Shown here piece after piece: positions 11,779-20,589 of a stretch of 31,501 nucleotides of DNA. Source of the stretch: Acidobacteriota bacterium (GTDB lineage: Bacteria; Acidobacteriota; Blastocatellia; Pyrinomonadales; Pyrinomonadaceae). Position 1 is the first letter of the stretch. Every line of letters starts with the position of its first letter. A program made the translations under genes and the position numbers. The notes under the pieces are model-generated. The model searched no databases and was not told the origin of the DNA. It saw only the letters and a program-made list of their open reading frames with translations. The stretch is from assembly GCA_016703965.1 (NCBI GenBank), contig JADJBB010000012.1, positions 1-31,501 of the forward strand, written 5' to 3'.

Positions 11779-13259
11779 TCACTCTACATTGTATTTCAGT
11801 AGCCAGTTAGTAAGAGTTTGGTAGCTCGACAGCCCAAGTAGCCGTGCGGCCTCCGACTTGTTATCGTTCGCCTCTTTCATCGCCTGAGTAAGGTAATGTC
11901 TTGTAAACCTCGCCAAGCAACTCTTGAAGATCAAAACCTTTCCTAGTGCCCGTCCATAGACGCCATCCTGTTTCTTCGCAATCTGAAATAGCGCGTTTTC
12001 AACATCGCTTTCGGAAATTCGCGTACCTCTGGCAGTGACCGCAGTCCGTTTCAATGTGTTTTCGAGTTCACGGACATTTCCCGGCCAGGTGTGCCGCAGG
12101 AGCCGACTTCGTGCTCCGGGCGTTAATGTTTTGTTCCCCTCCCATATCTTCCCGTCATTACTATCGTTGAATCTTTCGAGAAAGAGGTCGATAAGTAACC
12201 CAATGTCTCCATCGCGCTCCCGGAGGGGAGGCAGTTTGATTACTAGGACAGCCAACCGATAGAATAGATCTTCCCGGAAATGCCCTTCAGCTACCTCGCT
12301 CGCCAAATTGCGATTCGTCGCACTGATGATTCGAACATCCGTTCTTCGAGTTCCACTTGACCCTACAGGCATCACTTCGCTTTCCGCACGACTCTAAGTA
12401 TTTTTACCTGTGCGGACAGCGGAAGTTCTCCAATCTCGTCTAAAAAGATTGTTCCGTGATTAGCTGAAACGAAATGGCCATCGTGATCTCGGATCGCTCC
12501 GGAGAATGACCTTTCTTGTGCCCGAATAATTCGGATTCAACGAGCTGTTCTGGAATCGCTCCGCAGTTCACCGTAATGAAAGGGCCATCTCGCCGGAGCC
12601 CTGATTCATGAATCCCCCTAGCAAATAGCTCCTTACCGGTTCCAGATTCGCCTTCGATCAATACGGGAACATTAAGGATCGCAGCTCGCCGCGAAAATTC
12701 GACAACACTATTCATCTGACTGCTTCGAAAATGGGCCTCGCCAAAGATGTCTACGCCTTCGCCTAGATGAGTGAACGCGATTTCAGCCTGCCGAATTAGC
12801 TTAGGAATATATTCGGCAGAAATGTCGAACGGCAACGAAACCGTCTTCAATCCTTCTTCCTGGGATGTTTGAATAAGTTCCGCGTTACAGAACGTTTTGG
12901 ATAGCAAAAGCCATACCGAAGACATCGCTGGAGTTCCGGGGCTTAAATGAAATGTGAGGTTGGTTAGCGGATCAGACTTGAGAATTTCTTTGATTTTCTC
13001 TCGTGCCGCTTCAAAGATCTTGGCATAATCTGTAGGGTCCGTGAGTCTAACGGCCGTTATCGTCGGTCTCGTAGAACCAAGCTTATAAAGCCATTTCGCG
13101 TACCTTGAGTAGTCGGCTTTGGGGTAGTTGCAAAGCAATTCGATCCGGTTGAAATCGACCCGGAGTCGCAGCCGCATGCGATGGGACCAATCCTCCCATT
13201 TGTCCACCTCTGGACGCATCAATATCAGTTTTCCCTAACCATGCCAAAAGCGTTCTCAT
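11779..13259 (-). CDS. CARF-like, sigma-54-dependent transcriptional activator (RtcR-type), frameshifted
   Basis: An enhancer-binding protein of about 490 residues. The N-terminus read from ATG 13259 is MRTLLAWLGKTDIDAS, followed after a frame change by a CARF-like core with LTFHLSPGTPAMSSVW near residue 110, resembling the ligand-site motif of RtcR and Csm6/Csx1 CARF domains. Then comes an AAA+ domain: Walker A GESGTGKELFARG, the sigma-54 contact loop GAFSGA (one base lost at about 12516; usual GAFTGA), Walker B FLDEIGELP, and RLLRHTWPGNVRELENT. A Fis-type helix-turn-helix (NKSEAARLLGLSS) ends it. Indels lie near 13130-13220, 12516, 12390 and 11945. I extend the start past a TTG/ATG at 13222/13219 because the extra residues match the CARF opening. 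Role inferred: senses a nucleotide signal and drives sigma-54 transcription of this operon. Confidence 0.82.
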
Positions 13260-13292
13260 GTTGTGGAATATAGTAAACTAATTTGTAGAAAT

Positions 13293-13306
13293 ACAAGAAG
13301 TCTTGT
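13293..13306. repeat. Short palindrome ACAAGA-AG-TCTTGT
   Basis: A perfect 6-2-6 dyad in the leader 34 bases upstream of the activator start. It may be an operator or a small mRNA hairpin close to the start site. Confidence 0.4.
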
Positions 13307-13370
13307 GGTGCTGACCGCGATAGTCATTAGAATGGTTCGACGCAAAGTATAAATCTATTGGGTTTCCTTA

Positions 13371-13388
13371 CATTGTGCTTTCACAATG
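13371..13388. repeat. Dyad CATTGTG-CTTT-CACAATG
   Basis: A perfect 7-bp inverted repeat with a 4-base loop in the divergent control region. It is flanked by CCTTA (13366-13370) and TAAGG (13397-13401), which could extend it as a bulged hairpin in the leader RNA. Confidence 0.45.
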
Positions 13389-13481
13389 AGATGGCATAAG
13401 GATTGATAGATGAAGGAAGCTTAGGTTTGCGTGATCTCGAAACCGGCAAGGCGTCTTGGCTGACTTACTTGCGAACTCTAA

Positions 13482-13525
13482 ATTTAGCGAGAATGTTGAG
13501 GGGATTAGGTGTCTTTTCGCTAAAT
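13482..13525. repeat. Spaced inverted repeat ATTTAGCGA / TCGCTAAAT
   Basis: Two perfect 9-base half sites, 13482-13490 and 13517-13525, are separated by 26 bases. They lie just downstream of the putative sigma-54 start site on the minus strand. The arrangement suits a pair of protein binding sites better than an RNA hairpin. Confidence 0.45.
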
Positions 13526-13561
13526 CAGGTAATTGCCTGTCGGTTTCTGTGAACTGTAATC

Positions 13562-13577
13562 TGCAACCATCCGGCCA
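13562..13577 (-). promoter_or_regulatory. Sigma-54 (-24/-12) promoter facing the activator
   Basis: On the minus strand the sequence is TGGCCGG-ATGG-TTGCA. It has the invariant GG and GC spaced exactly as in the consensus TGGCACG-N4-TTGCA. Transcription would start near 13550, about 290 bases before the activator ATG, and run into the activator and the two downstream genes. Upstream enhancer sites would fall between 13578 and about 13750, overlapping the start of the divergent res gene. The best plus-strand candidate, at 13457-13472, has its GG/GC spacing one base too long. Confidence 0.6.
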
Positions 13578-13675
13578 TACTTTATGAAAGTTGGAAGTAC
13601 ATGTTATATTCAGATAAATCCTACAGATAGTGTTTTTACGGTTGCAAAGATTCGTAATGGATCACCTTATTAGAA

Positions 13676-16600
13676 ATGTCAGAATTCTTCGAAAAGCCCA
13701 TACTGAATTCTCCGTACGACTATCCTAGCCGACATTGGGAACTTGACGCTTCCGGTCAACCAACACAAAGGATTATAGAGAGTCGTCGCCGAGCAGATTT
13801 TATTACTCCGATTCCGACTCCCAAAAAAAGAAAGGGTTCACAACAAGCAGAACTTACTTTTGATGACGGAACGGGATTGTCCACCGACGAGCAGAAATAT
13901 GATCCGACCTCGATCATCAATGAGGTTCGAGGATACGTTGACGTTTGGCGTCAGTTGCCAAGTCCTTCAGACTGGAATGTGACGCCCACAACTGTCCAAC
14001 TACTTCAATACTGGCGACACAATAAGTTCAACAGCATCAGACCATTCTTTTGCCAGATCGAAGCAGTCGAAGTAGCAATTTGGCTGACTGAAGTCGCGCC
14101 AAAACTCGGAATGCGCGGAAAGAAGTTTCTCGACCATCTAGCCAATTCCAACAACGATGCAAATCCTGAGATAAACCGCCTTGCTTTGAAACTCGCAACA
14201 GGTGCCGGAAAGACGACCGTGATGGCGATGCTGATTGCTTGGCAGGCTGTTAACGCTGCGAGGCATGAGAACAGTAGGCAGTTTACACGAGGATTTCTGA
14301 TCGTCGCTCCGGGACTTACTATCAAGGATCGTCTGCGTGTGCTTCAACCGAATGATCCCGATAGCTATTACAAGACCCGTGAATTAATCCCATCTGAAAT
14401 GCTCCGGGATATCGAAAGGGCGAAGATCGTTATTACGAATTACCATGCCTTCAAACTCCGTGAACGAGTGGAACTTTCAAAAGGTGGACGTTCTTTGCTG
14501 AAAGGACGGGGTCCCGATCTGGACACGACAGAGACTGAAGGCCAGATGATTCAGCGTGTTATGCCGGGGCTGATGGGGATTAGGAATATTCTGGTTATAA
14601 ATGATGAAGCTCATGATTGCTATTGAGAAAAGCGGCACACAGAAGACGCAGAAAAACTCAAAGGTGACGAAAAGAAAGAAGCCGAAAAGAACAACGAGGC
14701 TGCAAGACTTTGGATCAGCGGAATTGAGATTGTGAAACGTAAGCTCGGAGTGAGTCGTGTGATGGACCTTTCGGCGACTCCTTTTTTCTTGCGCGGCTCA
14801 GGGTATGCAGAAGGCACTCTATTCCCATGGACGATGAGTGATTTCTCTTTGATGGATGCGATTGAATGCGGCATCGTTAAACTTCCTCGAGTACCTGTCG
14901 CGGATAACATTCCCGGCGATGAAATGCCGATGTTTCGTAACCTTTGGGAGCATATCAGAAGTCATATGCCGAAGAAGGGACGCGGTAAGGCCGAGACTCT
15001 CGATCCACGCGATCTTCCTCCACAGCTGCAGACTGCACTTGAAGCACTCTACGGACATTACAAAAAGACGTTCGATCTGTGGCAGGAAGCCAAAATTGCT
15101 GTTCCGCCTTGCTTTATCGTCGTCTGCAACAATACGTCGACATCGAAGCTCGTTTATGACTACATATCCGGCTTCGAACGAACCGATGAAAACGAAGATA
15201 CGCAGTTTGAATTCGGTCGTCTGCCATTGTTCCGAAACCATGACGATTATGGGAATGCATTGGCCCGTCCTCGCACTTTGCTCATAGACAGCGAACAGCT
15301 GGAATCAGGCGAAGCTCTTGATGACAATTTCCGAAAGATGGCCTCAGTTGAAATCGACCAGTTTCGTCGTGAGATTGTCGAACGAACGGGCGACCAGGAA
15401 GCGGCGAAGAATTTAACGGATCAGCAGTTGCTTCGCGAGGTGATGAATACCGTTGGCAAGTTTGGGCGACTCGGCGGTGACATTCGATGTGTTGTTTCGG
15501 TCTCGATGCTGACGGAAGGATGGGACGCAAATACTGTTACGCATGTTCTTGGCGTTCGTGCTTTCGGCACTCAGCTCCTCTGTGAACAAGTGATCGGACG
15601 TGCCCTCAGAAGGCAGTCCTACGAATTAAATGAAGAAGGAATATTCAACACGGAATATGCGGATGTTCTCGGGATTCCTTTTGACTTTACAGCAAAACCG
15701 GTCGTTGCTCCGCCACAGCCACCGCGTGAGACCGTGCACGTCAAAGCTGTACGACCAGAACGCGATCATCTAGAAATCGTATTTCCTCGTGTAAAAGGAT
15801 TTCGAGTCGAATTGCCTGAAGAGAGGCTTACGGCAAATTTCAATGATGATTCAAGAATGGATCTGACCCCAGAATTAGTCGGAGCTGCAGAGACGGAGAA
15901 CGCAGGCATCATTGGAGCTCCTGTAAATCTCAATCTTGCTCATACCGGTGACGTCCGCCATTCGCAGGTTGTTTACGAACTTACATCGCATTTACTTCTG
16001 AATAAATGGCGGGATGAAGATGGCGAGCCGCAGATGCATCTTTTCGGCCAGTTGAAGCGGATTGCCTCTGATTGGTTGAACAGCTATCTCGTGTGCAAGG
16101 GCGGAACCTATCCGGCCCAACTAAAATACAAGACGCTCGCCGACATGGCGGGTGAGCGCATTACCCACGCCATAACGCGGGCACACATAGGGAGCAATCC
16201 GGTCAAAGCCGTGCTTGACCCGTACAATCCGACGGGCACGACGATGCATGTAAATTTCACGACGTCGAAAACGACGCGCTGGGATACGGTCGGTCCGCCG
16301 CCAAAATGCCAACTCAACTGGGTCATTTATGATAGCGACTGGGAAGCGGAGTTCTGTCGCGTTGCCGAAAGGCATCCGAAGGTTATTGCTTATGTGAAGA
16401 ATAGAAGTCTGGGGTTCGAGGTGCCGTATCGATATGGCTCAGACATTCGCAAATATATTCCTGATTTCATCGTTCTGATCGACGACGGAAATGGGGCTGA
16501 AGATCCTCTTCGGTTGATCGTTGAGATAAAGGGATATCGCGGCGAAGATGCAAAAGAGAAAAAGTCCACTATGGAAACATATTGGGTTCCCGGTGTAAAT

Positions 16601-16732
16601 AACCTCGGCACCCAAGGCCGGTGGGCATTTGCAGAGTTTACTGACGTATATGAAATGCAGATGGATTTTGAAGCTAAGATTGAGGAGGCGTTCAACACGC
16701 TGATTGAAAAGGCAACTGAGAATAGATTATGA
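13676..16732 (+). CDS. res: Type III-like restriction enzyme, Res helicase-nuclease (BPTD_3080-like), in-frame stop
   Basis: An SF2 helicase with a C-terminal nuclease, 1018 codons. It opens with PILNSPYDYPSRHWELD, typical of BPTD_3080-family restriction endonucleases. Motif I is LATGAGKTTVMAML (about residue 180), motif II is VINDEAHDCY (about 310), motif III is MDLSATPFFLRGSGY, and motifs V/VI are SMLTEGWDANT and EQVIGRALRR. A PD-(D/E)XK fold follows: KYIPDFIVL ... LIVEIKGYRGE near residues 925-960. Codon 317, directly after NDEAHDCY, is TGA (14624-14626) and the same frame stays open afterwards; relatives have Arg here, so CGA to TGA is likely. If real, it removes two thirds of the protein. 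It should translocate on and cut unmodified DNA with the Mod protein encoded downstream. Its stop overlaps the next start (ATGA). Confidence 0.85.
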
Positions 16733-19700
16733 GTATTTCTTTCCCACTAAAACATGTTTCTATTCGTGTGCCGTGGCACGACTCTGGCTGGAATGGAACT
16801 ATCTGTGCATCACCAGCCCGAAATTCATCGTGCCTTAAATTAGTTAATATTGCAGAGAGCAAGAACGACGAAATAGAAGAACGTAACGCCGGCCGGTCAA
16901 TCAAGGATCTTACTCAAAATGAGTATCCACCGTGCGTTATGGAACGGGCCACCTTCATGGCGGATTTCTCGTTCTCTCGCGCGCATTCACATCCTTATTC
17001 TAAGCACGATAACGAAACGCACAGTCATTTTCTACCCACTCCTCTATACCATCCTGCGTACAGTGCAGCGGGTCTTCCATTTCGTTGGATGAATAAAAAG
17101 TTCGTTTTTGGCGATTCGAATGGTCAACGCGGGTTTACAAAAAACTTCCCCTTGGAAGACGTGAGCGAGCAAAACGAGCCCGTACTAAATTTCAATTCCG
17201 CATGGTTGCAGGACTATAGAAACCACGACGCCTTGCTTCAATGTTTCTGGAACCACATTAAGGTCGAGGAGTCCTTAGTTTTCTTTTACGCGAAACAAAT
17301 ACCGCTTGTTGAAGAGATAGGTAGGCGCGTGATTGTCGGCGTCGGAAGAGTTATGTCTATCGGGCCTTTGACCGAGTACGCTTACAACGGCGATCCAGCG
17401 GGAAAAATCCGTAGCTATTTATGGGAAAGAATGGTTACACATTCCATTCGTGCTGATTTTGTTGATGGGTTTCTAATGCCCTATCACGAAGCGTTGGAAC
17501 GCGCAGAGAATGGCGCGGCCTTCGATCTGTCGGATGTAGTAGCGTTTGCTCCCGACGACCATTTTGATGAGTTCTCCTATGCAACCGAACACGTCGGAAC
17601 GGACGGTGCGATCTCGGCGTTGATGGCTTGTAGAGCCGCACTGCTACAAGCTGAGAAAGCTTGGGACTATTCGACTTCCAAACAGCAGCAATGGATCGAT
17701 CGGGAGCTTGGCCGCCTCTGGAAGAAGCGAGGGGCTTTTCCAGGGTTGGGGGCAGTGTTGAACGCAACAGGCATACCGCTTGGAAATTTCGTGGCGCAGT
17801 CACTTATCGATAGAGCGGGTGAAGGCAATCCATGGGACGTGTGGTTTCAAGCATTGAATGATCCCGGCTCGGTGCTTCCTAAGGAACTTGCACGGAATAT
17901 TGATAGAACGATAATTGCGTCGTGGCAGCGAATGAATGAGGAGCGGAGATCATTCCTTCAAACCCTAAGCCGACTTGATCTTTCGGACGAGCATGCAAAT
18001 GTGCTTGCAACTCCAGAAACTCGTCGGGACAACGGTATTGAGCTATCCGATTCGGCCTTTCTTGAAAATCCCTATCTTTTTTATGAGGCGACGCGGTTGA
18101 CTCTCTTTCCCGTATCTATTGGCGTCGTTGATCGTGGCGTATTTCCGACAGAGTTTATTCGTGAAAAGTTTCCACTAGCGGAGCCGACACTAATTAGAAC
18201 CTCTGTCGATGCCAGAAGGCTTAGAGCTCTTTGCATTCGCGAGCTGGAGCATTCCGCTGACCAAGGAGACACCCTGCGTTCTCGTGAGGATATTATTATC
18301 TCTCTTCGAAAAGGCGACGAGGAACGAAAGGAAGACCCCACGTTGGTGACCAACGACCTTCTTGGAGTAGCCGAGGACGAACAGTTTGAAGGCCAAATAC
18401 GCATAGTTAGCCTGAAGAATGAGGCCCCCCGCTTATCAGCTGGAACGCCTTGCCGACGTCGGAGAACTTATTCGGAAAACAGTCGAAAAGCGTTCACAAT
18501 CTGCTCGGCATAAGTTGGACATAGACTGGCAGACAGAGCTTGACGTGCATCTGAAAGCACTTCCTGACGATGAAGTCGATCGGGTCAAGGAGGTGCGTGC
18601 TCGCCAAGAAAAAGCAGCCGCACTTGAGGAGATTGCATCGTCGAGAGTTAGCGTGTTGATCGGACCAGCCGGAACTGGCAAGACGACCCTTCTGTCGGTT
18701 CTATGTTCGCGGCCGGAGATAAGTGATGACGGAATTCTACTTCTTGCTCCAACGGGCAAGGCTCGTGTTCGCATGGAATCGGTCGCACGAACGGCCCATA
18801 TTCAGAATTATCAGGCGCTGACACTTGCTCAGTTTCTCAACAGGTCAAAACCACCGCGTTATGACGGACGCACGGGCCGTTATCTCCTAACAGGAACCGA
18901 AGGACAGAAGGTTGGGAGAACCGTGATCGTCGACGAATGTTCGATGTTGACCGAAGAAATGATGGCAGCCCTACTTGAAGCGATCAGCGGCGTTCACAGA
19001 CTGATATTTGTGGGTGATCCGCGACAGCTTCCGCCGATCGGGGCCGGCCGCCCATTCGTGGACGTGGTCAAAAAACTCTCGCCTGTTGATATTGAAGCTC
19101 GTTTCCCACGTGTCGGGACCTGCTATGCGGAACTGACAGTTCCTCGACGACAGGGAGCCGGTGATCGCGACGATCTCCAACTCGCTGCGTGGTTCGGTGG
19201 AATGTCGATGGCTCCCGGCGAAGATCAGGTGTTTGAGATCCTCTCAGGAAAACGGACGAGCGATAATGTGTCGTTTGTTCAGTGGGAAACGGCAGATGAA
19301 CTTGAGAATGCGTTGTTCGCGGAGCTATCCGACAAGCTAAACTTCCAGAGCGACAGAGAAGAATTTCAGAACTTCGCTGCTACATTCGGAGCTTTTCTAG
19401 ATAGGAACGGAACTGCATGGTACAACTCCACCTGGGGAGAGAAGGTTGGCTCGGGAAGATTGGCCGAGTCCTGGCAGATCCTTTCACCGGTCAGACAGAA
19501 AGCGTGGGGTGTAACCTCGATAAACCGCTTGGTGCACAACCGTTACATGGCGCCTCAGCTCGAAATGGCGCGTGAACAGGTACCCAAATGGCAACGTCGA
19601 GTGCCGCAGCCCGTGGGCGACGAACAGATAGTTTATGGGGACAAGGTCATCAATAATCGAAATTGGACAGTTTCCAGAAAGCGTATATATCCAGAGCCGG

Positions 19701-20530
19701 AGGGCAATGGCTATCTCGCGAATGGCGAGATAGGTGTAGTCGTTGGTCATCGAAGATCTCCCAAGATGAAGTGGGACCCTGAATATCTGGATATCGAGTT
19801 CTCCACGCAATCTGGCACGAAGTTCAAGTTTTATAAGTCCGATTTTGACGAAGAAGGCGAAGCGAAAATTGAGCTAGCATACGCACTTACTGTTCACAAA
19901 GCACAGGGAAGTGAATTCAATACTGTTTTTCTTGTCCTACCAAAATCGCCGAATATGGCATGGCGTGAATTGCTGTATACAGCACTGACTCGTCAAAAGG
20001 AGCGTGTTGTCGTACTTCATCAAGGCTCGGCAACTGATCTACAAAGACTTAGTTCTGAGGAGTTTTCCGCGACTGCAGCACGGCTCACAAATCTGTTTGG
20101 AGCTCCGGACCCGATCAAGATCGGCGACAGGTTTCTTGAACAGAACTTGATTCACATAACAAGCCGTGGTGACGCGGTTCGGTCCAAGTCCGAGGTCATA
20201 ATAGCCAATCTTTTCCACGCAAAAGGTGTTCACTATATTTACGAAGAACCGTTGATCGTCGATGGCGTTACGAAGTATCCCGATTTCACGATCGAGGATG
20301 ATGACACGGGCATTACATATTACTGGGAGCATTGCGGGATGCTTTCTGACCCTGCGTACAAGCGTCGCTGGGAAGAGAAGAAGGTTTGGTATCGCGAGAA
20401 TGGCATTCTTCCGCATGATGAAGGCGGTGGTCCTAAGGGCACACTGATAGTTTCGCAGGATGAGCCGAATGGAGGAATTTCGTCCCAAGACATCACTTCA
20501 CTAATCGATTCGGTAGTACAAGGAAGCTAA
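16729..20530 (+). CDS. RecD-like SF1 helicase with C-terminal PD-(D/E)XK nuclease, frameshifted
   Basis: A protein of about 1267 residues. The first 560 or so residues match no domain I can name, though the opening SIRVPWHDSGWNG is distinctive. The helicase part has Walker A LIGPAGTGKTTLLS, Walker B VIVDECSMLTEEMM, GDPRQLPPIGAGRPF, and the UvrD_C_2 region ALTVHKAQGSEFNTVF ... ALTRQKERVVV, as in RecD2/AAA_30 helicases. The last 120 residues look like a PD-(D/E)XK nuclease: SKSEVIIANLF, YEEPL, KYPDFTI, then YYWEHCGM in place of the usual ExK strand. A single frame break near 18420 splits it; the two halves overlap by about 95 bases in different frames and are one protein by domain logic. It starts inside the res stop codon, so it is co-translated with res. 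A helicase-nuclease effector role is inferred. Confidence 0.75.
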
Positions 20531-20589
20531 TTGCTGTCAGCGAGTTAACTTACCCGCCCAAGCGTTAGCAAATTTCGCGTTTTAATAAC

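Noticed and set aside
13457..13472. Plus-strand sigma-54 promoter TGGCTGA-CTTAC-TTGC for the res operon
   Set aside because: The GG-GC distance is one base too long. It could be rescued only by assuming an indel, so it is not listed as a feature.
13591..13618. TTGGAA / GATAAA with a 16-base spacer as promoter for res
   Set aside because: Only four of six bases match in each box; too weak to call.
14624..14626. TGA read as selenocysteine or as a reassigned codon in res
   Set aside because: No selenocysteine insertion hairpin or selenoprotein context is visible, and other genes (purA, GNAT region, res itself) use TGA as a normal stop.
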